Assembly: GCA_964447335.1 (NCBI GenBank)
Contig: CAYUSA010000002.1
Location: 36,529-100,528 of the forward strand
Origin: HRBIN12 sp964447335
GTDB lineage: Bacteria > Actinomycetota > UBA4738 > HRBIN12
Direction of reading: 5' to 3'
DNA length: 64,000 bases
Made by a program: the position numbers and the translations under genes. Below the pieces are notes generated by a model. It was not told the DNA's origin. It made no database searches and saw nothing but the letters and a program-made list of their open reading frames with translations. Shown one piece after another: positions 34,219 to 42,200 of the stretch. Position 1 is the stretch's first letter, and every line of letters begins with the position of its first letter.

Positions 34219-35535
34219 CTAGACGACCGCTCGGTCTGCGATCTCCAGGGCGCCGTCGATGATCCCGAAGCCCTCCGCGAGCTGCCCCTCGGTGATGATG
34301 AGGGGCGGGTTCGTCATGATGTTGTTCCACCGGACGAACGTGAAGAGCCCGTGGTCGTCGAGGTATTTGGCGACCGCCTTCATCTCGTCGCTCGCGCCGT
34401 TGAACGGCGCCAGCGGCTCGAGGGTCTCGGCGTTGCGGACCAGCTCGAGGAGCCCGAACAGCCCGATGTTGCGCACGAGCCCGACCGACGGGTGCTTCTC
34501 CTGCAGCTCGAGGTGGTGCCGCCGCATCACCTCGCCCATCTTGCGGACGTGCTCGAAGGTGTTGTCCTCCTCGTACGCCTCGATCATCGCGAGCGCGACC
34601 GCGAGGCCCAGCGGGTGCGAGTTGTACGTGAGGCCGCCGAAGTACACGCGGTCGGCGAACGCGTCGTAGATCTTCGGCCCCATGCCGACGGCGCCGAGCG
34701 GCACGTACGAAGACGTGAGGCCCTTGGCCATCGTGATCATGTCGGGCACGACGCCCCAGTGGTTCACCGCGAACCACTCGCCGGTGCGCCCGAAGCCGGA
34801 CATGACCTCGTCGGCGATCATGAGGATGCCGTGGCGGTCGCAGATGTCGCGGACGCCCTGGAGGTACCCGTCGGGCGGGATCAGGATGCCGTTCGTGCCG
34901 GTCACGGGCTCGAGGATGAAGGCTGCGATCGTGCTCGGGCCCTCGAGCATGATGGTCTCCTCGAGGTACTGGAGCGCGGTCGCCGCGTCATCGACGGGAC
35001 GCTCCGGCCCGTGGTACGGGTCCAGGACGTGCACGACGCCCGGCATGCCGGGCTCGTTCGCCCAGCGCCGCGGGTCCCCGGTGAGCGTGATCGTGGCGAA
35101 GGTCGCGCCGTGGTAGGAGCGGTATCGCGCGAGGATCTTCTGCCGGCCCGTCACCATCCGCGCCAGCCGGATCGCGTTCTCGTTCGCCTCGGCCCCACCG
35201 AGCGTGAAGAACACCTTGTCGAGGTCGCCCGGCATGATCTCGGCCATCTTCTTGCCGAGCTTCGCGCGGATCTCGGTGGCCGCGAACGGCGTGATGTAGG
35301 CGAGCTGGTCAGCCTGGTCCTTGAGCGCCTGGATGATCCTCGGATCGCCGTGGCCGATGTTCACGCCCATCAGCTGGCTGTTGAAGTCCAGGTAGCGCTT
35401 CCCGTCGACGGTGAAGAACTCGCAGCCCTTCGCGGTCTCCACGGGGATCGGCTTGACGGCGTTCTGCGCCTGCCAGTCGTAGAGCGTGTGGCGGATGCAG
35501 AGATCGACGATCTCCTGGGCGGACAGATCGCTCAT
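34219..35535 (-). CDS. Class III omega-aminotransferase
   Basis: A 438-residue fold-type I aminotransferase. GGAEANENAIRLAR near 118, ADEVMSGFGRTG near 238 (Asp contacting PLP nitrogen) and ITMAKGLTSSYVPLG near 264 (Schiff-base lysine) are conserved. The family includes beta-alanine/pyruvate, taurine/pyruvate and 4-aminobutyrate transaminases. The divergent neighbour is a CoA-acylating semialdehyde dehydrogenase, so beta-alanine or 3-aminoisobutyrate is the likely amino donor and malonate or methylmalonate semialdehyde the product. The start has CAGGAGG seven bases upstream. Confidence 0.9.
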   Translation of the reverse strand: MSDLSAQEIVDLCIRHTLYDWQAQNAVKPIPVETAKGCEFFTVDGKRYLDFNSQLMGVNIGHGDPRIIQALKDQADQLAYITPFAATEIRAKLGKKMAEIMPGDLDKVFFTLGGAEANENAIRLARMVTGRQKILARYRSYHGATFATITLTGDPRRWANEPGMPGVVHVLDPYHGPERPVDDAATALQYLEETIMLEGPSTIAAFILEPVTGTNGILIPPDGYLQGVRDICDRHGILMIADEVMSGFGRTGEWFAVNHWGVVPDMITMAKGLTSSYVPLGAVGMGPKIYDAFADRVYFGGLTYNSHPLGLAVALAMIEAYEEDNTFEHVRKMGEVMRRHHLELQEKHPSVGLVRNIGLFGLLELVRNAETLEPLAPFNGASDEMKAVAKYLDDHGLFTFVRWNNIMTNPPLIITEGQLAEGFGIIDGALEIADRAVV

Positions 35536-35560
35536 GATGACCTCCTGGTCGCTTCCCCGC

Positions 35561-35566
35561 AGTCTA
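35561..35566 (-). promoter_or_regulatory. -10 box of the aminotransferase gene
   Basis: TAGACT on the minus strand lies 25 bases before the ATG at 35535, leaving a short leader that contains the AGGAGG site. Confidence 0.45.
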
Positions 35567-35623
35567 TCCGGGGCGTCCTGGGCGCGACCTTTCGTCCCTC
35601 GTCACGCCCCGTGGGAGGCCCGG

Positions 35624-35629
35624 TAGCAT
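35624..35629 (+). promoter_or_regulatory. -10 box of the mmsA gene
   Basis: TAGCAT lies 45 bases before the GTG at 35675 and forms a divergent pair with the box at 35561-35566. Confidence 0.45.
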
Positions 35630-35674
35630 CTGCGACAAGGAACATCCAGGAACTTCCGAAGGGAGCTGATAACC

Positions 35675-37162
35675 GTGGAGCGGATCAGTCACTGGATCGG
35701 CGGGAAGGTCGTACCCGGGGAGTCCGGGATCACGGGCCCCGTCTTCAACCCCGCCACCGGCGAGCAGACGCACGAGGTCGACTTCGCCACCGTCGAGGAG
35801 TTCGACCGCGCCGTCGAGATCGCCAAGGATGCGTTCCCCGAGTGGCGAGCCCTGTCGCTCTCCAAGCGCGCGGCGCTGTTCTTCCGGATCCGCGAGGTCC
35901 TCGACGCCCGGAAGACCGACATCGCGAAGATGGTCACGAGTCAGCACGGCAAGTGCCTGTTCGACGCGGCGGGCGAGGTCGAGCGCGGCGTCGAGCTCAC
36001 CGAGTTCGCGGCCGGACTGCCCCACCTGCTGAAGGGCTCGTTCAGCGAGCAGATCACGACGGGCTTCGACCTGTACTCGGTGCGTCAGCCGCTCGGCGTC
36101 GTGGCCGGCATCACCCCGTTCAACTTCCCTGCGATGGTCCCCATGTGGATGTGCGCCGCGGCCATGGCGGCCGGGAACTGCTTCATCCTCAAGCCGTCGG
36201 AGAAGGACCCGGGGGCATCGCTCATGCTCGCCGAGGCGTTCCGCGACGCCGGCCTTCCCGAGGGCGTATTCCAGGTCGTCCAGGGCGACAAGGTCGTCGT
36301 GGACCGGATCCTCGAGCACCCGGACATCAAGGCGGTGAGCTTCGTCGGCTCGACGCCCATCGCGAAGTACGTGTACGCGACCGGCGCCGCGAACGGGAAG
36401 CGCGTCCAGGCGCTCGCCGGGGCGAAGAACCACATGATCGTGCTGCCCGACGCGGACGTCGGCATGGCCGCCGACGCGGCCGTGTCGTCCGTGAACGGCT
36501 CGGCCGGCGAGCGCTGCATGGCGATCGCCACGGTCGTGCCGGTCGGCGACATCGCCGAGCCGCTCATGGAGGCGATCCTCGAGCGGACCGCCAAGCTGAA
36601 GGTCGGCGACGGGATGGATCCCGAGAACGAGATGGGTCCGCTCGTCACACGCGAGCACCGCGACAAGGTCGTCTCGTACATCGACGGCGCGCGCGAGCAG
36701 GGAGCGACGGTCCTCGTCGACGGCCGCGAGCACCCGCTGTGGGGAACCGGCTTCTTCGTGGGGCCCTCGGTCATCGACCACGTGACCGCCGACATGGACT
36801 GCTACAAGGACGAGATCTTCGGTCCGGTCGGCACGGTCGTGCGCGTGGACACGTACGAGCAGGGCATCGACCTGATCCGGAGGAGCCGCTGGGGCAACGG
36901 CGCGGCCATCTTCACGCGCGACGGCGGCGCCGCCCGCCAGTTCGTGTTCGACGTCGAGGCTGGGATGGTCGGCGTCAACGTGCCGATCCCGGTGCCGCTC
37001 GCCTTCTACTCGTTCGGCGGGTGGAAGGAGTCGCTGTTCGGGGACAGCAAGATGTACGGCCCCGAGGGCATCCACTTCTGGACGCGGGAGAAGGCCGTGA
37101 CGGTCCGCTGGCCGGACCCGGCGACGAGCAAGGTCGACCTCGGCTTCCCCAGCGCGCGGTAG
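35675..37162 (+). CDS. mmsA: CoA-acylating methylmalonate-semialdehyde dehydrogenase
   Basis: A 495-residue aldehyde dehydrogenase. The N-terminal HWIGGKVV, TPFNFPAMVPMWM near 150 (a hallmark of the MmsA/IolA branch), FVGSTPIAKYVY near 227 and the catalytic cysteine in NGSAGERCMA near 285 are present. These enzymes turn methylmalonate or malonate semialdehyde plus CoA and NAD into propionyl- or acetyl-CoA and CO2. GTG start, with AAGGGAG ten bases upstream. Pairing with the divergent aminotransferase points to beta-amino-acid (beta-alanine, valine or thymine-derived) breakdown. Confidence 0.93.
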   Translation: MERISHWIGGKVVPGESGITGPVFNPATGEQTHEVDFATVEEFDRAVEIAKDAFPEWRALSLSKRAALFFRIREVLDARKTDIAKMVTSQHGKCLFDAAGEVERGVELTEFAAGLPHLLKGSFSEQITTGFDLYSVRQPLGVVAGITPFNFPAMVPMWMCAAAMAAGNCFILKPSEKDPGASLMLAEAFRDAGLPEGVFQVVQGDKVVVDRILEHPDIKAVSFVGSTPIAKYVYATGAANGKRVQALAGAKNHMIVLPDADVGMAADAAVSSVNGSAGERCMAIATVVPVGDIAEPLMEAILERTAKLKVGDGMDPENEMGPLVTREHRDKVVSYIDGAREQGATVLVDGREHPLWGTGFFVGPSVIDHVTADMDCYKDEIFGPVGTVVRVDTYEQGIDLIRRSRWGNGAAIFTRDGGAARQFVFDVEAGMVGVNVPIPVPLAFYSFGGWKESLFGDSKMYGPEGIHFWTREKAVTVRWPDPATSKVDLGFPSAR

Positions 37163-37184
37163 CGCGCTCCGGGGCAAGGCCTCC

Positions 37185-37216
37185 GAGAGGGGCGGTTCGA
37201 CCGCGCCGCCCCTCTC
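37185..37216 (+). terminator. Hairpin terminator after mmsA
   Basis: GAGAGGGGCGG pairs perfectly with CCGCCCCTCTC across a ten-base loop, 22 bases after the mmsA stop. It is directly followed by the TATGCT box of the next gene. Confidence 0.7.
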
Positions 37217-37220
37217 GCGG

Positions 37221-37226
37221 TATGCT
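37221..37226 (+). promoter_or_regulatory. -10 box of the deacetylase gene
   Basis: TATGCT lies 17 bases before the ATG at 37244, giving a leader of about ten bases without a ribosome site. Confidence 0.4.
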
Positions 37227-37243
37227 GCGCCCGAAGTTGCCCC

Positions 37244-38185
37244 ATGGCCGAACTCCATACCGCGCGTCCCCACGGCGTCTTCCTCCCTTCCCGCCGCAAG
37301 GGGTTCCTCGCCTTCTGCGCCCTCGTCACGGCGCTGATCGCGGGCATGCTGGCGAGCCCGTTCGCGAGCGCCGACCGGCGCGCCGAACGGAGCGGCGCCG
37401 GCACCCAACGCCGTGCCCAGCCCACCGCCCCGGCCGAGGCGGAGCCATCACCGGCCGCGGACCCGAGCACCGTGGCTGCGGTCGATCCGGCCCCGGCCTC
37501 GGTCGTCGGGATCCCGGGGAAGACCTATCAGCGGCTGCTCGAGGCCGATGGCCCGGTGCGCTGCGGCGCGGGGACGCAGCCGCTCGTCGCGCTCACGTTC
37601 GACGACGGCCCCGGTGTGCTCACCCAGCAGACGCTCGACCTGCTGCGCGAACGCGAGATGACCGCCACGTTCTTCCTGGTCGGCAAGCTCCTCGGCGAGT
37701 CGAGGTTCGACCGGCTGCCGATGCTCGACGGGCGCCTGGGCGCGCTCGGCGACCACACGTGGGACCACGTCTCGATGCTCGGTCGCTCGCAGACCGAGCT
37801 CGCGCAGCAGATCGCCCGCACGCGGCGCGCGATCGCCCGGCATGCCGGCGTGCGGGTGGCGCTGTTCCGTCCGCCGCTCGGCCAGCACGACGCGCGCGTG
37901 GACACCTACGTGCGCTCGCTCGGCATGCTCACGGTCCTGTGGAGCGTCGAGAGCGGAGACTCGCAGGGCGCGAGCGCCGACCGCATCTTCCGCACCGTCC
38001 GCGACTCGCTCTCCCCCGGCGACATCGTGCTGCTGCACGAGAACCGCGGGACGACGCAGCGCGCGCTGCCGAGGATCCTCGACCTCATCGAGGCGCGCGG
38101 CTACTCGACGGTGACGGTGCCCGAGCTCCTCGCGCAGGACCCGCCAACGAACGCGCAGCTCCGCATGGACACCTGCCCGGGGTAG
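37244..38185 (+). CDS. Secreted polysaccharide deacetylase (NodB domain)
   Basis: A 313-residue exported protein. Residues 18-43 form a signal or anchor helix (FLAFCALVTALIAGMLASP), followed by a proline-alanine-rich linker to about 90 and a carbohydrate esterase 4 domain. LTFDDGPG near 121 supplies the catalytic base and metal Asp, DHTWDH near 169 the metal histidines, and RPPLGQHD near 205 the arginine loop. Substrates of the family are chitin, peptidoglycan or N-acetylated exopolysaccharides. It sits alone between a terminator and an unrelated secreted-protein gene. Confidence 0.9.
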   Translation: MAELHTARPHGVFLPSRRKGFLAFCALVTALIAGMLASPFASADRRAERSGAGTQRRAQPTAPAEAEPSPAADPSTVAAVDPAPASVVGIPGKTYQRLLEADGPVRCGAGTQPLVALTFDDGPGVLTQQTLDLLREREMTATFFLVGKLLGESRFDRLPMLDGRLGALGDHTWDHVSMLGRSQTELAQQIARTRRAIARHAGVRVALFRPPLGQHDARVDTYVRSLGMLTVLWSVESGDSQGASADRIFRTVRDSLSPGDIVLLHENRGTTQRALPRILDLIEARGYSTVTVPELLAQDPPTNAQLRMDTCPG

Positions 38186-38322
38186 CCCGCTTCCGGCCTC
38201 CGCATGCGGCACGGCGGCTTCCCGCCTACTCACGGCCCTCTCATCTACCGCCCGGCATCGTGACCCACGAGGCCGGGCCGCGCCGGGCGGTCCGAGACCC
38301 GCAGGGAAGGAGGCATGGCGAC

Positions 38323-38655
38323 ATGGACCGGAAGACGACATGGATCGCTGGCGGGGCGCTCGCACTCGCCGTCGTCGGCGGGGGTACGGGTATCGCCATC
38401 GCGACGGGTTCCGGCGACGACGCCCGAATCACCGGCTCGGCGCTCGACGAGGCCACCGCGGCCGCGCTCGCCGAGACCGGTGGCGGTACCGTCACCGATA
38501 CCGAGGTCGGCGACGACGGGGCCGCCTACAGCGTCGAGGTCCGCCTCGCCGACGGGAGCCAGGTCGAGGTCAACCTCGACGAGAACTTCGACGTCATCGG
38601 CCGGACCGGCGACGACGACGTGGCCGGCGAGGACGCCGGGCCGGACGAGGACTGA
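38323..38655 (+). CDS. Exported PepSY-domain protein
   Basis: A 110-residue protein with an N-terminal signal or anchor helix (WIAGGALALAVVGGGTGIAIA) and a small PepSY-like domain: ALDEATAAALAETGGGTVTD, then a beta segment YSVEVRLADGSQVEVNLDENF. Tandem PepSY proteins often inhibit peptidases or bind at the cell surface; a single domain gives little more. The ATG has AAGGAGG nine bases before it. An out-of-frame ATG eight bases upstream is not used. It ends with an acidic tail and is followed by a second secreted protein. Confidence 0.78.
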   Translation: MDRKTTWIAGGALALAVVGGGTGIAIATGSGDDARITGSALDEATAAALAETGGGTVTDTEVGDDGAAYSVEVRLADGSQVEVNLDENFDVIGRTGDDDVAGEDAGPDED

Positions 38656-38686
38656 CGAGACCGATCATCCGAGTAAGGGAGTTGCC

Positions 38687-39433
38687 ATGGATCGCAGACT
38701 GGTGGGCCTCGGCATCGCCGTCATGCTCGCCCTCGGGACGTTGCCCAGCGGGATCGCGGCGGCCGTCACGTGCCCCGTGCCGCTCCCCCAGGGCAGCGAT
38801 CCGGTGACGCTCGACCCGGCGGACTTCGTCGGCCAGATCGACAACCCCTACTGGCCGATGGCCCCCGGCACGACGTGGGTCTACCGGGAGAGCGACACCG
38901 AAGGCAACGAACAGCGGGTCGAGGTGACCGTCACCACCCGCACGAAGGTGATCCTCGGCATCGATGCCACGGTGGTGCACGACGTGGTGAGCGAGCACGG
39001 CGAGCTGATCGAGAACACGTTCGACTGGTACGCGCAGGACGCGTGCGGCAACGTGTGGTACCTGGGCGAGAAGACCAAGGAGTACAAGGACGGAGTGGTC
39101 GTCAGCACGGCCGGATCGTGGGAAGCCGGCGTGGACGGCGCTCAGGCGGGCGTCGTCGTGCCCGCCGATCCCCAGGTCGGCATGACCTACCGGCAGGAGT
39201 ACTACGCGGGCGAAGCGGAGGACGCCGCCACGGTCCTCAGCCTCGACGAGCAGGCCCAGGTGCCCTACGGGCACGTCCGCCACGTCCTGCTGACCAAGGA
39301 CTTCACCCCGCTCCATCGCAGGATCCTCGAGTACAAGCTGTACGCGATCGGGATCGGACCGGTGCTGGTCCTCGGCGTGTCCGGAGGCTCCGGCCGCGAG
39401 GAGCTCCTGAGCTTCGAGCCGCAGGCCGCGTAG
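38687..39433 (+). CDS. Secreted protein of unknown function
   Basis: A 248-residue protein with a signal peptide (LGIAVMLALGTLPSGIAAA, cleavage near 26). The mature start DFVGQIDNPYWPMAPGTTWV is characteristic of a widespread family of exported proteins without a known role, built of beta strands with the motif DNPYWPxxPGT. The later segment DWYAQDACGNVWYLGE is also conserved in that group. GTAAGGGAG precedes the ATG. A perfect hairpin just past the stop probably ends the transcript. I cannot assign a function. Confidence 0.75.
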   Translation: MDRRLVGLGIAVMLALGTLPSGIAAAVTCPVPLPQGSDPVTLDPADFVGQIDNPYWPMAPGTTWVYRESDTEGNEQRVEVTVTTRTKVILGIDATVVHDVVSEHGELIENTFDWYAQDACGNVWYLGEKTKEYKDGVVVSTAGSWEAGVDGAQAGVVVPADPQVGMTYRQEYYAGEAEDAATVLSLDEQAQVPYGHVRHVLLTKDFTPLHRRILEYKLYAIGIGPVLVLGVSGGSGREELLSFEPQAA

Positions 39434-39439
39434 AGGGCG

Positions 39440-40660
39440 TCACAGACGTTCGGCGAACGCCACTGCCTGCGCCCGAGGGCGCAGGCAGTGGTCCATGTGC
39501 ATCGACTGGTTGTAGCTGCCGACGCGGAGGATCGCGACGACGTCGCCCTCGGCCACGTCGGGGAACGGCTGGTCCTCGGCCCACAGGTCGTCGCCCTCGT
39601 TGATGTTGCCGGCCACGGTCACGACCTGGTGCGGGTGCCCGTTGGCGGCTCGACAGAGCACCACGGGTGTCGGCTCGCCGTAGATGAAGTGCTCGGGCGC
39701 GACGTTGTAGCCGGCGTCGAGGCCGACGAAGACGTGTCCGCCCCGGTCGTCGATCGTGACGACCTCGGCGAGCAGGACCCCCATCTCCTTGGTGAGGAAG
39801 TCGCCCGGCTCGCACGCGATCGTCACGCCGAGCGGCGCGAGGTGCCGCACGAGCACCGCGGCGTATGCGTCGAGGTCGAGCGGCGCCTCCCCGGCCTCGT
39901 GCGGCACGCCGAGGCCACCGCCGGCGTTCACCTCGGTGACCGGGTGCCTGGCGTCCAGGAGTCGGCGCGTCATCGCCGCCACGCGCTCGGCCGCGACCTC
40001 GAACGCCGGCAGACCGTCGGTGCGGAACCCGTCTCCGACGTGGAAGTGCACGGTGTCGATCCGCAGGTCGTGTTGCGCGGCGACCTCGAGCGCGGCGTCG
40101 AGCTGCGACGCCAGGATCCCGAACTTCGAGGGCCGCCCCGCGCCCGAGTACAGGTGCGCCCGGCCGATCCCCGACGCGGCCCCGGCTCGCGGGTTCACGC
40201 GCAGGCCGACGCTCGTCCCCGGCGCCCGACGCCCGTACCGCTCGAGCTGCGTCACGAGGTCCACGTTCACGTGCACCCTAGCCGCGAGGATCTCGCCGAG
40301 GTCGCGCTCGGAGACGTTCGTGCCGGTGTAGCTGATGTCGGCGGGCGCCCATCCGAGCTCGAGCGCGTGGGCGACCTCGCCGGGCGAGCAGGCGTCGATG
40401 CCGACGGAGCCGAGCGCCCGGACGAACGCCAGCACCCGCGGGTCGCGCTGGGCCTTGATCGCCATCCGGAGCCGGAACGGCACGCCGGCACGCTCGAACG
40501 CGCCGAGGAGCGAGCGCGCCTGCTCGGCGATCCGCTCGAGGTCGTAGACGAACAGCGGGGTGCCGTGCTCGCGCGCGAGGAGCTCGGCATCGCGGCCGGC
40601 GAGGAGCAGCCGCCCGCCCCGGACCTCGAGCCCCGACCTCGACCACCACGGCGCACCCAT
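39440..40660 (-). CDS. Diaminopimelate-decarboxylase-like protein with altered active site
   Basis: A 406-residue fold-type III PLP protein. The lysine is in RMAIKAQRDP near 73, SKFGI near 172, HFHVGDGF near 197, VNAGGGLG near 240 and the late tyrosine is in SYNQSMHMDH. Two key positions differ from decarboxylases: EPGR is EPGD, and the partner-subunit CES cysteine segment reads AGNINEGDDL with no cysteine. It may be a decarboxylase of unusual substrate, an epimerase-like enzyme or a natural-product enzyme. The start was chosen 11 bases after the TAGCAT box. It faces the Tag gene divergently. Confidence 0.78.
   Translation of the reverse strand: MGAPWWSRSGLEVRGGRLLLAGRDAELLAREHGTPLFVYDLERIAEQARSLLGAFERAGVPFRLRMAIKAQRDPRVLAFVRALGSVGIDACSPGEVAHALELGWAPADISYTGTNVSERDLGEILAARVHVNVDLVTQLERYGRRAPGTSVGLRVNPRAGAASGIGRAHLYSGAGRPSKFGILASQLDAALEVAAQHDLRIDTVHFHVGDGFRTDGLPAFEVAAERVAAMTRRLLDARHPVTEVNAGGGLGVPHEAGEAPLDLDAYAAVLVRHLAPLGVTIACEPGDFLTKEMGVLLAEVVTIDDRGGHVFVGLDAGYNVAPEHFIYGEPTPVVLCRAANGHPHQVVTVAGNINEGDDLWAEDQPFPDVAEGDVVAILRVGSYNQSMHMDHCLRPRAQAVAFAERL
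39460..39491 (+). terminator. Hairpin terminator inside the end of the convergent gene
   Basis: CCACTGCCTGCGCC pairs perfectly (14 bases) with GGCGCAGGCAGTGG around a four-base loop. It starts 27 bases after the plus-strand stop at 39433 and encodes part of the C-terminus of the minus-strand gene. Confidence 0.65.
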
Positions 40661-40671
40661 GTCGGTCGCCG

Positions 40672-40681
40672 ATGCTACCGT
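40672..40681. promoter_or_regulatory. Bidirectional promoter with overlapping -10 boxes
   Basis: TAGCAT (40672-40677, minus) lies 11 bases before the decarboxylase-like ATG. TACCGT (40676-40681, plus) ends seven bases before the Tag ATG. The two boxes share TA. Confidence 0.5.
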
Positions 40682-40688
40682 GCCGGCG

Positions 40689-41273
40689 ATGGCCGGGGCC
40701 GTGACACGCTGCGAGTGGGCCCCGCTCACCGACGCCGGGTACCTCGCGTATCACGACGAGGAGTGGGGCGTGCCCTCGCACGACGACCGGCACCTGTTCG
40801 AGATGCTCGTGCTCGAGGGCGCCCAGGCCGGCCTGTCGTGGAGCACGATCTTGAACAAGCGCGAGGGATACCGGCGGGCGTTCGCTGGATTCGAGGTCGC
40901 GAAGGTGGCGCGATGCACGCCCGCGAAGGTCGAGCGGCTGCTGCAGGATCCCGGGATCGTGCGCAATCGGCTGAAGGTCGAGTCCACCGTGAACAACGCG
41001 AAGCGGGTGCTCGAGGTTCAGCGCGAGCTCGGGTCCCTCGACGCCTACCTGTGGTCGTTCGTCGGTGACCGCCCGATCGTTGGCCGATGGGCGAGCACGC
41101 GGGACATCCCCGCCTCGACCCCCGAGTCGACCGCGATGAGCAAGGGCCTGAAGCACCGTGGGTTCCGCTTCGTCGGGCCGACCGTCTGTTACGCGTTCAT
41201 GCAGGCGACCGGCATGGCGCAAGACCACCTGACATCGTGCTTCCGGTTCACGGAGTTGGAAAGCGAGAGCTAG
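40689..41273 (+). CDS. tag: DNA-3-methyladenine glycosylase I
   Basis: A 194-residue Tag-family glycosylase. RCEWAP at the start, YHDEEWGVPSHDDRHLFEMLVLEGAQAGLSW (read in two parts around residues 21-52) and the zinc snap made by Cys near 8, His near 22 and HLTSC near 180-184 match Tag. It removes 3-methyladenine from alkylated DNA. The ATG is leaderless: TACCGT ends seven bases before it. Downstream lies a 400-base region with an inverted-repeat element but no convincing gene. Confidence 0.93.
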   Translation: MAGAVTRCEWAPLTDAGYLAYHDEEWGVPSHDDRHLFEMLVLEGAQAGLSWSTILNKREGYRRAFAGFEVAKVARCTPAKVERLLQDPGIVRNRLKVESTVNNAKRVLEVQRELGSLDAYLWSFVGDRPIVGRWASTRDIPASTPESTAMSKGLKHRGFRFVGPTVCYAFMQATGMAQDHLTSCFRFTELESES

Positions 41274-41325
41274 GCGCGCGTCCCCCACCCTCCCCGACCA
41301 CGACCGGGCCGGGCGAATCGGCGAG

Positions 41326-41439
41326 AAGGGGGTATCCACTTCACTCCTCTACCAACAACATGTTGTGGTCGAGCGGTCGGGCGGAGGCCGGCGAGTCGCA
41401 AGATGTGGTGGCCGGAGGAGCTAGCTGGATACCCCCCTT
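41326..41439. mobile_element. Inverted-repeat (MITE-like) element
   Basis: The ends are AAGGGGGTATCCA (41326-41338) and TGGATACCCCCCTT (41426-41439), an inverted pair with one inserted base. Similarity continues inward for about 45 bases (CTCCTC and CACAT blocks at matching offsets). The element is flanked by CGGCGAG on both sides, as a target duplication would be, but a third CGGCGAG inside weakens this. No coding frame is convincing. The centre-left holds the palindrome ACAACATGTTGT (41355-41366). Confidence 0.5.
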
Positions 41440-41446
41440 CGGCGAG

Positions 41447-41682
41447 TTCTACGGGAAGCCAGCCACGCGCACATCCGCCGAGCTCCTGATCGACGCAGAG
41501 GAGGACCCCTACCTGCGGGCAGTGCTTGTCGGATGCTACGGAAGGCTCGACCGTCAACCCGCGTGGGCTCAGAATCAGGGTGTGCTCGCATGGGAGGGCG
41601 GATGTCCTTCCACCGGGACGAGCGCAGTTTGCCGGTGCTGACGCCGGATACGAAAGAGCGTCCCACGCAACAGGAGGCGGAG
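41447..41682. other. Intergenic stretch without a recognised gene
   Basis: A plus-strand frame continues from the inverted-repeat element to 41641 (read as FYGKPATRTSAELLIDAEED near its middle) but has no credible start and no recognised domain. The AGGAGG site of the following gene lies at its end. Confidence 0.4.
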
Positions 41683-42147
41683 ATGCGAGCGGGTATCGGT
41701 CGTGTCACGTTGACGATCGCGGGAGCGGCTGCGATGGCCGTCGGCTCGTTCCTCAACTGGTCCACGTTCTCCGTCGGCGGCGGTGACGGGGTCCCGGCGA
41801 TCCTGCTGCCGCTTCGTTCCTTGTACCGACCTGCGATCGTCGATTCGCGCGCCACATGGTCATGGGTCACGTCCCCTGGCGCAGTGATGCTCGTGCTCGC
41901 GGCCGTCACCGTGCTCGGTCTCCTCATACGACGTGGCTGGTTGACCTCGGTCGCGGGTGCGCTCGGCTTGATCACAGCCGTGCTGGTCACCGTCCAGATC
42001 CAGCGGGCGAACGCCGGATGGTTCCCGGCCATTCCGGAGAAGATCGGCGTCGGACTCTGGGTGTCGGCGGCGGGGAGCGTCGCGACGCTTGTCGCCGGGT
42101 TCCTCCCGCAGCAAGCGCAGAGCCGACAACGTCGGCCGGGCTCCTGA
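41683..42147 (+). CDS. Four-helix membrane protein of unknown function
   Basis: A 154-residue protein with about four transmembrane helices: 7-27 (VTLTIAGAAAMAVGSFLNW), 63-83, 88-106 and 122-141. The layout, with an N-terminal helix followed by an extracytoplasmic loop, resembles the protein at 33650-34132 and other actinobacterial hypothetical membrane proteins. The ATG is fixed by CAGGAGG seven bases upstream; a longer in-frame reading upstream has no ribosome site. No function can be given. Confidence 0.65.
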   Translation: MRAGIGRVTLTIAGAAAMAVGSFLNWSTFSVGGGDGVPAILLPLRSLYRPAIVDSRATWSWVTSPGAVMLVLAAVTVLGLLIRRGWLTSVAGALGLITAVLVTVQIQRANAGWFPAIPEKIGVGLWVSAAGSVATLVAGFLPQQAQSRQRRPGS

Positions 42148-42186
42148 TCGGTTCCGGCAGCTCGCGCGACGGCGCTGAGGACCCGA

Positions 42187-42192
42187 TAGGCT
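42187..42192 (+). promoter_or_regulatory. -10 box of the FAD oxidoreductase gene
   Basis: TAGGCT ends eight bases before the ATG at 42201, again without a ribosome site. Confidence 0.45.
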
Positions 42193-42200
42193 CCCGCGTC

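Noticed and set aside
34162..38655. A single 1497-codon open frame on the plus strand
   Set aside because: It is an antisense and out-of-frame shadow of the aminotransferase, mmsA and deacetylase genes; only its last 110 codons (PepSY protein) are real.
41319..41446. A 7-base target-site duplication proving transposition
   Set aside because: CGGCGAG occurs a third time at 41389-41395 and is a common word in this GC-rich DNA, so it is only supporting evidence.
41087..41641. A plus-strand protein spanning the end of tag and the inverted-repeat element
   Set aside because: It begins inside tag in another frame, has no ribosome site and shows no recognisable domain.
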